Positions 27,685 to 36,639 are shown, counted from the stretch's first letter. The stretch: DNA of 64,000 nucleotides from an uncultured Bacteriovoracaceae bacterium (GCA_937923325.1 CAKZUQ010000013.1:124001-188000), one strand, 5' to 3'. Made by a program: numbers and translations. The notes: a model not told the origin generated them from the sequence alone.

Positions 27685-29853
27685 TTAATACTCTAATAAC
27701 TCTTTAAGCTTATTATAAACATCATCAGTTTGAGGAAGAATTACTTCTTCAAGACCTGGGCAATAAGCAACGTGAGTATCTTTTGAGCAAACTCTTAAAA
27801 TTGGAGCATCTAAAGAATTAAAACACTCTTCATTAACTCTAGCTGTAATCTCTCCAGCAAACCCAGACGTTTTGTGTTCTTCATGAGCAATCATTAATCT
27901 ATTTGTTCTAGATAAGCTTTCTTTAATAGTTTCCATATCAAATGGAGCTAATGTTCTTAAGTCTATAACCTCTACATCATGACCTTCAGATTCTAGTTTT
28001 TTAGCTGCATCAACAGACTTTTGAACTAGTGCTCCCCAAGCAACAACAGTTGCGCTTGTCCCAGGCTTTACAATATTTGCTTTTCCAAAAGGAATCATAA
28101 AGTTTTCACCTGGATCACTCGTTCTATTATATCCTTGATAGTATAAGTGTTTATGCTCTAAGAACATTACAGGATCTTCCGATCTAATTGCAGTCCTTAA
28201 AAGTCCGGCAGCATCTTTTGCATTCGAAGGAAATACAACTCTAATTCCTGGAATATGAGTAAATAAAGACTCTCCAGACTGAGAGTGATAAATAGATCCA
28301 CCTTTAAGGTAACCACCAATTGGAACTCTAACAACCATTGGACATGAAAAATCTCCACCAGATCTATATCTCAGTGTTGCCATCTCATTTTTTAATTGCA
28401 TATAAGCAGTCCAGATATAGTCAAAGAACTGTATCTCAACAACTGGTTTTATACCTCTCATGGCCATACCAATTGCTCGACCAATAATATTTGCTTCAGC
28501 TAAAGGCGAATTAAATACTTGCCCTTCTTTAGATACTTTTTGACAACCAGAAGTAACTTTAAATACTCCACCTTTTCCAGAAAGCTCTGGGTTATTTAGT
28601 TTTTCTAATTCAGAAAAATCAGCAACATCCTCACCAAACATTCTCATAAGAGGGTTATTTAAAAGCTCTCCCTTTAAAACGGAGTTAATAGCTCCGGCCA
28701 TTGGTATGTCGCTCTTCCCTTCAAAAGTACCTTCTGTTTCAAAGTCACTTGAAGTTGGATCTACATCCATTGAATATAAATGGTCTTCAAATGTGTCTTG
28801 TGATGGCCACTCAGTATCAATAGCTCTTTTCATTGCATCTTTAACTTCAGCTACAACATCTTTTTTAATTGCATCTAATTCTTTTTGAGTTGCAATTTTA
28901 CCTTCAATTAAAAAAGCTGGATAAGTATTAACAACATCTATCTTCGCCTCTTCTTCTAGTTCAGCTTTTGTTCTATAAAAGGAATGATCATCAGATAGAG
29001 AGTGAGAATACGGTCTCGTTACATGAGCATGAACAAGAGTTGGGCCATTACCAGCTCTCATATATTCAGCAGCTTTTTTTACAGCGTCATAACTATCCAC
29101 TGGATCAGTTCCATCACATTCATAAATTTTAAGACCTGGAAAATTTTCTAAACATTGAGATATAGATCCTGATGGTGTTTGAACAAAAGTTGGTACAGAA
29201 ATAGCAAACCCATTGTCTTCAACCATAAACATAACTGGAAGCTTATTTACACAAGCTGTTGTTACACCTTCCCAAAACTCTCCTTGAGATGTTGTCCCAT
29301 CACCTGTTGAAACGTACACAATCTCATCATCGTTATAAACTTGATTGTGTTGAACACCATCTTTAGCCATCTTTGACAAAAATTTTCCGGCCTCGGCAAC
29401 ACCTACAGCTTGTAAGAATTGAGTTCCAGTACATGAAGATTTATTTATAATATTAAGATTTACATTTCCCCAGTGGGCAGGCATTTGTCTACCGTGGCTT
29501 GCTGTATCGCCAACGTTACCATTTGCTTGGCAAAGCATTTCATATGCAGTTACCCCAAGCCCTGTACATAAGGCCCTATCCCTATAATATGGAATAAAAT
29601 AATCGTGTTTAGGTTTTAAAACTTTTGATACAGCTGAAAGAATTCCTTCATGTCCAGCTCCTGAGATTTGAAAATAAGCTTTAGATTGCTTTTTCATTCT
29701 TATCTCTGCATCATCTAACTCTCTAGATAAAACAACATTTTTATACATATCTAAAAGTAGCTCTTTATCCATTTTATTTTTTTTAATAATAGATAGCTTT
29801 GCTTTAGTAGACTCTGATACTTTTCTACGTTGACCTGATTGAGTTGTTGCCAT
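27685..29853 (-). CDS. 2-oxo acid dehydrogenase E1, fused alpha and beta subunits
   Basis: Thiamine-diphosphate enzyme of 722 residues that decarboxylates a 2-oxo acid and passes the acyl group to E2. The N-terminal half is the E1-alpha unit: 'GAGHEGILSAVSKVL', 'RDRALCTGLGV', and the ThDP motif 'VSTGDGTTSQGEFWE' with 'EDNGFAISVPT' (about residues 178-220). From about 375 on comes E1-beta: 'SPLAEANIIGRAIGMAMRG' and 'VRVPIGGYLKGGSIYHSQSG'. A fused alpha-beta E1 of this kind is known in branched-chain type dehydrogenases of several phyla. AAGGAG lies before the ATG. No E2/E3 genes are in the window; substrate (branched-chain or pyruvate) is not decided. Confidence 0.9.
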   Translation of the reverse strand: MATTQSGQRRKVSESTKAKLSIIKKNKMDKELLLDMYKNVVLSRELDDAEIRMKKQSKAYFQISGAGHEGILSAVSKVLKPKHDYFIPYYRDRALCTGLGVTAYEMLCQANGNVGDTASHGRQMPAHWGNVNLNIINKSSCTGTQFLQAVGVAEAGKFLSKMAKDGVQHNQVYNDDEIVYVSTGDGTTSQGEFWEGVTTACVNKLPVMFMVEDNGFAISVPTFVQTPSGSISQCLENFPGLKIYECDGTDPVDSYDAVKKAAEYMRAGNGPTLVHAHVTRPYSHSLSDDHSFYRTKAELEEEAKIDVVNTYPAFLIEGKIATQKELDAIKKDVVAEVKDAMKRAIDTEWPSQDTFEDHLYSMDVDPTSSDFETEGTFEGKSDIPMAGAINSVLKGELLNNPLMRMFGEDVADFSELEKLNNPELSGKGGVFKVTSGCQKVSKEGQVFNSPLAEANIIGRAIGMAMRGIKPVVEIQFFDYIWTAYMQLKNEMATLRYRSGGDFSCPMVVRVPIGGYLKGGSIYHSQSGESLFTHIPGIRVVFPSNAKDAAGLLRTAIRSEDPVMFLEHKHLYYQGYNRTSDPGENFMIPFGKANIVKPGTSATVVAWGALVQKSVDAAKKLESEGHDVEVIDLRTLAPFDMETIKESLSRTNRLMIAHEEHKTSGFAGEITARVNEECFNSLDAPILRVCSKDTHVAYCPGLEEVILPQTDDVYNKLKELLEY

Positions 29854-30019
29854 ATTACTGGACTCCTTAAATAACTGATTTTATTTAGACTAACTTAGTA
29901 AAAGATAGACCTTTTGGCCATAAATTGATCCATTGTCGACTATATTTCAAGTACTTAGCATGTTGATTATTTACTTTTTACTAAATACTTATTTCGAAGA
30001 CTCTTGTACAATAAAAACA

Positions 30020-30658
30020 ATGAATAAATCTCTATTATTTTTATTTGACGGAGCTTATGCCTATTCTCCTAAAAGATATAATGCCTATCAATCTAATCAT
30101 AAAGATCTCTCTCAAATACCAAGTCATGTTCTTTCAAAAATAAACATAGAAAGAAAAAGAGTATCTTACACCCCCTTTCTGGATTTAGTCTACTCATCTA
30201 AATATCCAAAGACTCATACTATTATTTACAGTGCACAGACTTCTATAAAGAAGTCTTTAAAAGCTATTGATTCTCTTAAAGAAACTAAAGACTTTCAAAT
30301 AGACGTTGCTGGATACAGTTGGGGTGCAGATGCTGCAATGAGGTTTATTAGAAAGCTTAAACGAAGAGGTATCAAAGTAAATAAAGTTCTTACCTTAGAT
30401 CCGGTTAGACGTGGACTATTTTTTACAGGGTTTATTAAAAGTATCAACGGCAATACTGACTACTTCAGAAAAGAAGAAAATGTACAGCTACACCATAATA
30501 TATATCAAAAAACCGATAAATTCTCATTACCTCTGATTCACATAAGAGGTAATCTCGTTCATGGAGCCGATTTGAATATCAACCTCAGTGAACAATCTAA
30601 ACAAGCGTCACACACAAATTTGCATAAGTTTCGTGATGTTCAAGAGCTGTTTAAATAA
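30020..30658 (+). CDS. Alpha/beta-hydrolase-like protein
   Basis: About 212 residues from the ATG at 30020, where strand 1 'KSLLFLFDGAYAYS' begins. 'VAGYSWGADAAMRFI' carries the G-x-S-x-G nucleophile (about residue 117), 'KVLTLDPVRRG' a candidate acid and 'HTNLHKFRD' a candidate His, as in lipase-like hydrolases. In-frame starts upstream (ATG 29959, TTG 29933) would add a hydrophobic stretch that might serve as a signal sequence; no clear ribosome binding site settles it. Substrate unknown. Divergent from the E1 gene. Confidence 0.65.
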   Translation: MNKSLLFLFDGAYAYSPKRYNAYQSNHKDLSQIPSHVLSKINIERKRVSYTPFLDLVYSSKYPKTHTIIYSAQTSIKKSLKAIDSLKETKDFQIDVAGYSWGADAAMRFIRKLKRRGIKVNKVLTLDPVRRGLFFTGFIKSINGNTDYFRKEENVQLHHNIYQKTDKFSLPLIHIRGNLVHGADLNINLSEQSKQASHTNLHKFRDVQELFK

Positions 30659-30735
30659 TAAACCTTGATTCATTGAGCTCTGTGCTATAAATTTTTCAAA
30701 AGTCTACTTCAAAAAGCTCTTTAGTGTTATTACCT

Positions 30736-30763
30736 TTGATAACTTATTTAAAATACATATATA
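30736..30763 (+). promoter_or_regulatory. Candidate promoter of the subtilisin gene
   Basis: TTGATA at 30736-30741 and TATATA at 30758-30763 with a 16-base spacer, 17 bases ahead of the protease ATG; GGGAG at 30772-30776 is the ribosome binding site. Confidence 0.5.
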
Positions 30764-30779
30764 GATACAAAGGGAGCCT

Positions 30780-32501
30780 ATGTTATCCAAAAACAAATTA
30801 CTTGCTTTTGCACTACCTCTTTCAATGACTACTGCATTTGCTGCGCCACTAGTTATTCCTCAAGCACAATTGGATCTCAACTTTATTAAAAGTGAGAAAT
30901 CTCTTCTGCTTAAAAATATTAAAGGAACTCAACTAGGAATGTCTCTAGAAAGCATAGCTCCAAAAAACTGGTATAATCTATCGCCATCAGAAGGTATCGA
31001 AGGCGTAAGAACAGATGAAACATATGTAACTTTCTCTCAACCTGCAAGTAATGATATCATTGTTGCAGTTATTGACTCTGGAGTTGATGTTAATCATGAG
31101 GACCTTCAAGGAAAGATCTGGATAAACTCAGGTGAAATTGCAGATAACGGAATCGATGATGACAATAACGGATATATTGATGATGTGTTTGGATGGAACT
31201 TTATCGGAGGAACAAAAGGACAAGCTAAAATAGTTGAAGACCACTCTTTAGAGAACGGATATAGATTAATCAAAGGTGATCCTTCAGGACAAGTAGATGC
31301 TGATACTCTTGAAGTGACAAGAGAATTTATCAGAATGAAAAAAGAGCAAGCAAAGCCTGGTAGACTTTCAAGTAAAGATGCTAAGTATCTTAGAGAGCTC
31401 GCTAAAATTGTTAAATCAAAACAAAAAGAAGCGAAGAAGGCTGTTTCAAGTCATAAAAAATATTTAAAAATATATAAGAGTAGTGCAAAAACGTTAAAAG
31501 CAGCTGGCCTAAAAGTGATAACAAAAGAATCTGTAAGAAATTTTAAAACTTATAATTTTAGAGTACAATCTGCCAAAAAAAATATGCTGACCCTACTAGA
31601 GAATGGCCTTACACTTAAGCGCCTTACTAGAATTATTGATTACTACACAAGTCAAAGAGATTTTTATTATAACGTAAAGTTTAATTCAAGAAAAATCGTT
31701 GGAGACAACTACTTTGATGTTACTGAAAAATTTTATGGAAACAATGATGTCATTGGACCAGACTCATCTCACGGAACTCATGTTTCTGGTTCTATCGCGG
31801 CATCAAGAAACAACGGTATCGGAATAAACGGTGTAGCTACTAATGTTAAAATTATGGCCTTAAGAGCAATTCCTAACGGAGACGAAAGAGATAAAGATGT
31901 TGCAAACTCTATAAGGTATGCTGTTGATAATGGAGCTAAGATTATAAACATGAGTTTTGGAAAGTCTTACTCTCCATATAAATCAGTTGTTGATGAAGCT
32001 GTTCAATACGCACAAAGCAAAGGTGTTCTTCTAGTTCATGCAGCAGGAAACTCAAGCCAGAACAATGATGTTTCTCCAAACTTTCCTAACAGAAAGAACC
32101 AAGAAAAAGGAACAGAATTTAATAACTGGCTAGAGATAGGTGCATCGTCATTTAAAAAAGGTGCAAGTCTTCCAGCAAGGTTTTCAAACTATGGAAAAAA
32201 GAGTGTTGATTTATTTGCTCCAGGAGTAGATATTCTTTCAACAACTCCTGACAATTCTTATGACACTTACTCTGGTACTTCTATGGCATGCCCAACGGCA
32301 GCTGGAGTTGCAGCATTAATACTTTCTCACGATGAAAGTTTAACGGCATCTGAACTTCGTTCAACAATAATCAAAACATCAAGAAACTACAAAGGGTTAA
32401 AAGTTAACCAACCTGGATCTGAGACGAAAGTTCTTTTTGACTCTCTTTCAAGGACAGGAACAATTGTTGATGCTTTTGAAGCTGTAAAGTCGTTAAAATA
32501 A
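30780..32501 (+). CDS. Secreted subtilisin-like serine protease (S8)
   Basis: 573 residues with a signal peptide ending in 'MTTAFA'. The catalytic triad is complete: Asp in 'VAVIDSGVDVNHEDL' (about residue 97), His in 'DSSHGTHVSGSIAA' (about 330) and Ser in 'YSGTSMACPTAAGVAAL' (about 499). The oxyanion Asn is in 'LVHAAGNSSQNND'. The Asp-His distance is about 230 residues, far more than the 35-60 of plain subtilisins; residues about 150-315 form a Lys-rich, helical insertion ('RELAKIVKSKQKEAKKAV'). Extracellular or periplasmic action fits a predator or degrader. It has its own promoter and a strong terminator. Confidence 0.92.
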   Translation: MLSKNKLLAFALPLSMTTAFAAPLVIPQAQLDLNFIKSEKSLLLKNIKGTQLGMSLESIAPKNWYNLSPSEGIEGVRTDETYVTFSQPASNDIIVAVIDSGVDVNHEDLQGKIWINSGEIADNGIDDDNNGYIDDVFGWNFIGGTKGQAKIVEDHSLENGYRLIKGDPSGQVDADTLEVTREFIRMKKEQAKPGRLSSKDAKYLRELAKIVKSKQKEAKKAVSSHKKYLKIYKSSAKTLKAAGLKVITKESVRNFKTYNFRVQSAKKNMLTLLENGLTLKRLTRIIDYYTSQRDFYYNVKFNSRKIVGDNYFDVTEKFYGNNDVIGPDSSHGTHVSGSIAASRNNGIGINGVATNVKIMALRAIPNGDERDKDVANSIRYAVDNGAKIINMSFGKSYSPYKSVVDEAVQYAQSKGVLLVHAAGNSSQNNDVSPNFPNRKNQEKGTEFNNWLEIGASSFKKGASLPARFSNYGKKSVDLFAPGVDILSTTPDNSYDTYSGTSMACPTAAGVAALILSHDESLTASELRSTIIKTSRNYKGLKVNQPGSETKVLFDSLSRTGTIVDAFEAVKSLK

Positions 32502-32540
32502 AAGATATCAATTTTCATTAATTAAGCTTAAAAGAATAGG

Positions 32541-32571
32541 GCCTCATCAGTAAAATGATGAGGCTTTTTTT
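32541..32571 (+). terminator. Intrinsic terminator of the subtilisin gene
   Basis: Perfect 9-bp stem GCCTCATCA/TGATGAGGC, six-base loop, then seven T. It follows the protease stop by 40 bases. Confidence 0.9.
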
Positions 32572-32573
32572 AT

Positions 32574-32792
32574 TTAATCATTCAAACATTTTCTACAAAT
32601 AGAATTACTATCTAGCTCTCTACTTATGTAAGCATATCTATTTTCTATGAAATTAGAGCTAGTTGGATCTAGGTGTTTTTCTAATCTTGTTTCTCCATAA
32701 GAACTATAGCTATATCCTTGATAAATATCCCCTTTATAGTCTAGCAGTTCTCTTACTGAATTCAAGTGATCTTTAGTAGTTAGACAACACAA
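32574..32792 (-). pseudogene. Rhs/YD-repeat core fragment A
   Basis: Open stretch of 72 codons with 'DHLNSVRELLDYKGDIYQGY', matching the 'DHLGSvRe..d..G.i...y.YdpyGe' part of the Rhs-associated core, then 'NRYAYISRELDSNS', matching 'n.yrYtgRelD..tgLYy'. A whole Rhs protein has over 1,000 residues, so this is a remnant. A second copy about 1.1 kb upstream (33670-33879) is roughly 80% identical by eye in the shared 105 bases. Both flank a toxin-antitoxin pair. Confidence 0.65.
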
Positions 32793-32870
32793 CTGATTGA
32801 TTGTTTTGCTTGACCTTTAAACGAGTTATCCATGATCTTTTCACATGACAAGAAATACCTTTCAAAGTCT

Positions 32871-33281
32871 TTAAAGCAACTCAGTCTTATGAAGATCAAA
32901 CCAATCTATAAGTTCACTCTTACCAACCTTACCTGCAGCACAACCCTCAACAATATTCGCCAAAGAAGATTTTCCGTTCTTTTCTTTGAGACTATAGTTC
33001 AAAGCCCAGCCATTCATATTCATAAACTTAATGGCTACAAGGACCCCAACTCTTTTGTTCCCATCAAGAAATGCATGTGCTTGAACTAAATAAAAACAAA
33101 GCGCTCCTGCAATTTTAGCTATTCCTCCAGCAACAAAAGGATATGAACCAGGATAAAAAGCAGAATGAAGAGCACTTTCAATTTTAGCTCTATCAATAAG
33201 AGTAAAAGTACTACCTTCCTTTTTACATAAAAACTTATTTGTAAAAATAACCTGTTCAACAGTTGGAACTATTACTTTCAC
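32871..33281 (-). CDS. doc: Doc-type (Fic superfamily) toxin
   Basis: 136 residues. 'AHAFLDGNKRVGVLVAIKF' near residue 70 is the Doc form (HxFxDxNKR) of the Fic motif; phage P1 Doc phosphorylates elongation factor Tu. The start is GTG at 33281-33279, directly after the stop of the antitoxin gene (TAAGTG), so translation is coupled. The length matches Doc (about 125-135). All motif residues are kept, so it is probably active unless bound by its antitoxin. It sits among Rhs remnants, a mobile-type location. Confidence 0.88.
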   Translation of the reverse strand: MKVIVPTVEQVIFTNKFLCKKEGSTFTLIDRAKIESALHSAFYPGSYPFVAGGIAKIAGALCFYLVQAHAFLDGNKRVGVLVAIKFMNMNGWALNYSLKEKNGKSSLANIVEGCAAGKVGKSELIDWFDLHKTELL

Positions 33282-33515
33282 TTAAGCTAATTCACCTAAC
33301 GCTTTACTATGCTTAGAGAAAACTTGTTCTATCCCATCTTTCCAGTCACTATCCTTAGCTTCAATAGGCTCAAGCTCTATAGAGTTTGGTTCAGAAATAT
33401 ATTTTTTCACAGCAATATTAATCAATTGATTTAGCTTCAAACCATTCTTCATTGTATACTCGTCTACTTGAGAATCTAGTTGTTCATTAAATCTAACAGT
33501 TCTTGTTTTTGACAT
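33282..33515 (-). CDS. Ribbon-helix-helix antitoxin partner of Doc
   Basis: 77 residues from the ATG at 33515, preceded by GAGGAAACT. The N-terminal 'TRTVRFNEQLDSQVDEY' and 'LKLNQLINIAVKKYI' are those of ribbon-helix-helix repressors, and the acidic C-terminal tail ('EPNSIELEPIEAKDSDW') would bind the toxin. P1 Doc pairs with Phd, which has a different fold, so this is an RHH-Doc pairing. Longer starts in the same frame lie across the promoter and palindrome and are unlikely. Confidence 0.82.
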   Translation of the reverse strand: MSKTRTVRFNEQLDSQVDEYTMKNGLKLNQLINIAVKKYISEPNSIELEPIEAKDSDWKDGIEQVFSKHSKALGELA

Positions 33516-33554
33516 AGTTTCCTCACTTTCCAAGAGTTTATTGCTCTTCGGTAT

Positions 33555-33586
33555 ATTATAACACAAAATGAAGCAATTTTGCTTCA
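33555..33586 (-). promoter_or_regulatory. Toxin-antitoxin promoter with palindromic operator
   Basis: On the minus strand TATAAT (33560-33555) lies 39 bases before the antitoxin ATG. Just upstream, over the -35 region, is the inverted repeat TGAAGCAA-TT-TTGCTTCA (33569-33586); a third half-like GAAGCA follows at 33591. This is the layout of an autorepressed type II toxin-antitoxin promoter; repressor binding is inferred. Confidence 0.6.
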
Positions 33587-33669
33587 AAAGGAAGCACTCA
33601 AGCTCAACACAAGTAGCTGTAATCACGCAATTTTCCAATAATTTTCTCAAGCGAACTGATCAAAGGGCA

Positions 33670-33879
33670 TTAACAAAATCCCAGATCTAATAAATACAAG
33701 AAATTGATGAATCTAATAATACGATCTAGCTGGAATCTAAAACAATATAGTCCTGTTTCTTTATCTAGTTCTCTAGATGTATAAGCATATCTGTTTTCTG
33801 TGAAATTTGAACTAGTTGGATCTAGATGTTTCTCCAATTTAGTTTTTTCGTAAGCAGAATAACTATATCTTTGATAAAT
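33670..33879 (-). pseudogene. Rhs/YD-repeat core fragment B
   Basis: Start-less reading frame with 'YQRYSYSAYEKTKLEKHLDP' and 'NRYAYTSRELDKETGLYCFR', matching the Rhs core '..YrYtgRElDkeTGLYyyrARyYd'. The last part 'IIRFIN' recalls 'GRFis'. It runs into a TAA at 33672-33670. Copy A (32574-32792) has the same order of motifs in the same orientation. It is a decayed end of a Rhs gene or one of its duplicated C-terminal tips. Confidence 0.65.
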
Positions 33880-33901
33880 AAAAAAGGCCGCTTAAGCGAC
33901 C
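33879..33901 (-). terminator. Intrinsic terminator of the radical SAM gene
   Basis: On the minus strand GGTCGC-TTAA-GCGGCC (one G-T pair) followed by six T. It lies 30 bases after the stop of the radical SAM gene and directly abuts Rhs fragment B. Confidence 0.8.
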
Positions 33902-33930
33902 TTCCTATTAATTTAAATTTAATTATTTTG

Positions 33931-36639
33931 TTACATTTGAACTTCACACTTAACAGGTCTACTAACATTTACACCATGATCATTAAGGCTTTTTACGAGT
34001 TCTGCTGGCCTTACACTAGATCCAGACTGTACAAATGTTTCAACAAAGATACCCTCTCCTCGACAAGGAGAAACTTCATTTATGACATCTAATACACTTT
34101 CTTCTAATTCTAATTTTCCGCTATAGGCCGTTGCTATTTTTGGTCTAATATCTTTTTGGAAGTATCCCTTTTTCTTTTTGTTAAAAGATTCTACCAATAT
34201 TTGATCTGACTCATTTAGAAATTTTAAAGCTACATTTCTTTGATCTTCATTATCTATTTGTAAGTAATAAACAAACTTTTTACCAGCATCTTGAATAGAA
34301 GGAGTTTTCTTATCAATAGTATGAATACCTTTAAAGATGATTCCATTCTCACTATGCTTTTGTAATAGATCAAGCATATCTTGAGGGTTTTCCCAGTCCT
34401 TTGGAACTCTAACATCAAAGAACTCAGTTAAAGAACTAATACCTAAAGTTAGTGCTGGACCAAAAGAAATAAGTGGTCTTGTTCTATATCCTTCAGATAA
34501 TAAAACCTCTATTTCTGCCCTTCTAAAGATTCTAGCAATAATTTTTTGTAAATCTAAATGAGAGATAAAACTTAAAGGTCCAATTTTAGAGAATTCTATT
34601 CTGTACCTATGACCTACGAACTGACCTCTTTTTTCTCTAAGATCAATTATTTTCTTTCTCTCTTTTGGAGCTTCATAGTCTTCTTTCTTTATAGCATCCA
34701 TTGAAACAAGATATTCTCTTCTCTCTTCAACCATTCCAGTTAAGTCACATGCAACACCACAAGAATAACAAACAAGTTTTTTCTTATCTTCATCAAAAGT
34801 TTTTTCTAATGATTCTAAATCAGAGTGGTGAACAATCATTCCATGAACTTTTCCACATGGAGGAGAGATTCTATTCTTTGTTGCTTTCGTCCATTCTCTT
34901 TGTAAGAATTTATCCTCAAGCCCCACATCAATATGATCCCATGGAGTTCTAGATTTTACAGGTATTGTTCCAAGCATATACTTTGGATCTATTTCTGATT
35001 CATCAACGGCCTCAATCCACTTTTCATAATCAAAAGTTTCATTCCAACCATCAAATCTACATCCTTTTTTCCATGCATTATAAATAATATGCCCAACTCT
35101 TCTATCACCACGAGATACGATTCCTTCAAGGTGTGAAATTTTCGAATAATGCTTTCTAAAGTTTAATCCATACTTTACAGCATAATCTTTTAGAAGGTTT
35201 TGTTTTCTAACAATCTCTTCGTGAGTAATCATTGCAGCCCACTGAAATGGAGTATGTGGTTTAGGTACAAATGATGATGCCGAAACAGTAATTGCTGGGT
35301 TTTTAACTCCACATTCTTTTCTAGCTATTTCAGTAGCCTTTCTTCCTGTTTCCATTATTGCGATAACATCTTCATCTTCTTCTGTAGGAAGACCGATCAT
35401 GTAATAAAGCTTCATTTTAGTCCAGCCACGAGAAAAAACATCTCTAGCTGTTTGAAGCATATCTTCTTCAGTAACATTTTTATTTATTACTTTTCTCATT
35501 CTTTCACTTCCTGCTTCAGGAGCAAAAGTAAGAGAAGAGTTTTTAACTTCAGCTAACTTATCTAAAACTTTATTATCTAATCCATATGCTCTTAATGATG
35601 AAATTCCTAGAGTCGCATTTTTTTCAGACAGCTTATCTAATAAATCTACAACAAGTGGAGTAACTGCTGAGTAATCAGCAGTAGAAAGACAAGTTAATGA
35701 TGCTTCATCGAATCCACCATTTTTCATTCCGTCTAGAACTAAGTTCATAACATCTACGGGTTTTCTTTCTCTAACTGGCCTATAGATCATTCCTGCTTGG
35801 CAAAAACGACATCCTTCAGTACAACCTCTACTGAGTTCAACTGAAAATCTATCAAAGATAGCTGTCATATGAGGGATTGGAGATTTTGTTGGGAAAGGAT
35901 AATCTTTAAGACTATCAACGAAAAATCTTTCTACTCTATCTGAAACAAGTCCATCAAATTCAGGCTTAACACCAGTAACAACTTCTAACATCGAATCTTC
36001 ATCTATTTCAGTGTCATAAAATGAAGGAACGTAAATACCTTGCCACTGTGCAAGTTCAAATAGAATTGCTTCTCTTTTTATTCCGTTTTCTCTAGCCTCT
36101 CCAATAAAGTGAACAATTCTTGAAAATAGCTTTTCACCATCTCCAATAACTATAAAGTCCATAAAAGGAGCAATTGGTTCTGGGTGAGTCGCACAAGGAC
36201 CACCAGAAATAACAAAAGGCTCATGCTCTTGTCTGTCTTTTTGGTAAATCGAAATTCCACCAAGGTCTAGCATATTTAAAATATTTGAATAACTCATTTC
36301 ATACTGAAGAGAGAATCCAACAACATCAAAGTCTTTAAGTGGTTTAAAGTTTTCTAAAGTAACAAGAGGAAGATCTCGATCTCTCATTTCTTTTTCCATA
36401 TCTACCCATGGAGCAAAACATCTTTCTGCACACATAGTTTCTTGCTTATTTATTTCTTCATAAAGGATCTTAAAACCAAGATGACTCATCCCAATTTCAT
36501 ATGTGTCTGGAAAACATAAAGCTGCTTTTCCAATCATTTTATCCCAGTCTTTTCTGATGATAAAATGTTCTCCGCCGATATATCTTGCTGGTTTTTCTAG
36601 AGAATCTAGAAATGATGCATAAGGATTATTAATGCTCAT
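33931..36639 (-). CDS. Radical SAM protein fused to a DUF2344 domain
   Basis: 902 residues. The N-terminal about 200 residues are B12-binding-like ('FPDTYEIGMSHLGFKILYEE', 'VISGGPCATHPEPIAPFMD'). The radical SAM core has 'SRGCTEGCRFCQAGM' (C-x3-C-x2-C, about residue 272). The last about 230 residues, from 'RYRIEFSKIGPLSFISHLDL', are the DUF2344 domain often found as a separate gene beside Rne/Rng nucleases; 'SEGYRTRPLISFGPALTLG' belongs to it. These proteins (TIGR03960 type) are widespread, and their reaction is not established. Four additional Cys near residue 625 ('CYSCGVAC') may hold a further metal. Single gene with its own terminator. Confidence 0.9.
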   Translation of the reverse strand: MSINNPYASFLDSLEKPARYIGGEHFIIRKDWDKMIGKAALCFPDTYEIGMSHLGFKILYEEINKQETMCAERCFAPWVDMEKEMRDRDLPLVTLENFKPLKDFDVVGFSLQYEMSYSNILNMLDLGGISIYQKDRQEHEPFVISGGPCATHPEPIAPFMDFIVIGDGEKLFSRIVHFIGEARENGIKREAILFELAQWQGIYVPSFYDTEIDEDSMLEVVTGVKPEFDGLVSDRVERFFVDSLKDYPFPTKSPIPHMTAIFDRFSVELSRGCTEGCRFCQAGMIYRPVRERKPVDVMNLVLDGMKNGGFDEASLTCLSTADYSAVTPLVVDLLDKLSEKNATLGISSLRAYGLDNKVLDKLAEVKNSSLTFAPEAGSERMRKVINKNVTEEDMLQTARDVFSRGWTKMKLYYMIGLPTEEDEDVIAIMETGRKATEIARKECGVKNPAITVSASSFVPKPHTPFQWAAMITHEEIVRKQNLLKDYAVKYGLNFRKHYSKISHLEGIVSRGDRRVGHIIYNAWKKGCRFDGWNETFDYEKWIEAVDESEIDPKYMLGTIPVKSRTPWDHIDVGLEDKFLQREWTKATKNRISPPCGKVHGMIVHHSDLESLEKTFDEDKKKLVCYSCGVACDLTGMVEERREYLVSMDAIKKEDYEAPKERKKIIDLREKRGQFVGHRYRIEFSKIGPLSFISHLDLQKIIARIFRRAEIEVLLSEGYRTRPLISFGPALTLGISSLTEFFDVRVPKDWENPQDMLDLLQKHSENGIIFKGIHTIDKKTPSIQDAGKKFVYYLQIDNEDQRNVALKFLNESDQILVESFNKKKKGYFQKDIRPKIATAYSGKLELEESVLDVINEVSPCRGEGIFVETFVQSGSSVRPAELVKSLNDHGVNVSRPVKCEVQM

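Noticed and set aside
32832..33089. Plus-strand open frame over the Doc gene
   Set aside because: It is a shadow of the Doc toxin, whose motif and operon structure are clear.
33826..34092. Plus-strand open frame across the terminator and the radical SAM gene end
   Set aside because: It overlaps a strong intrinsic terminator and the 3' end of a well-supported gene on the other strand, and its sequence has no protein-like features.
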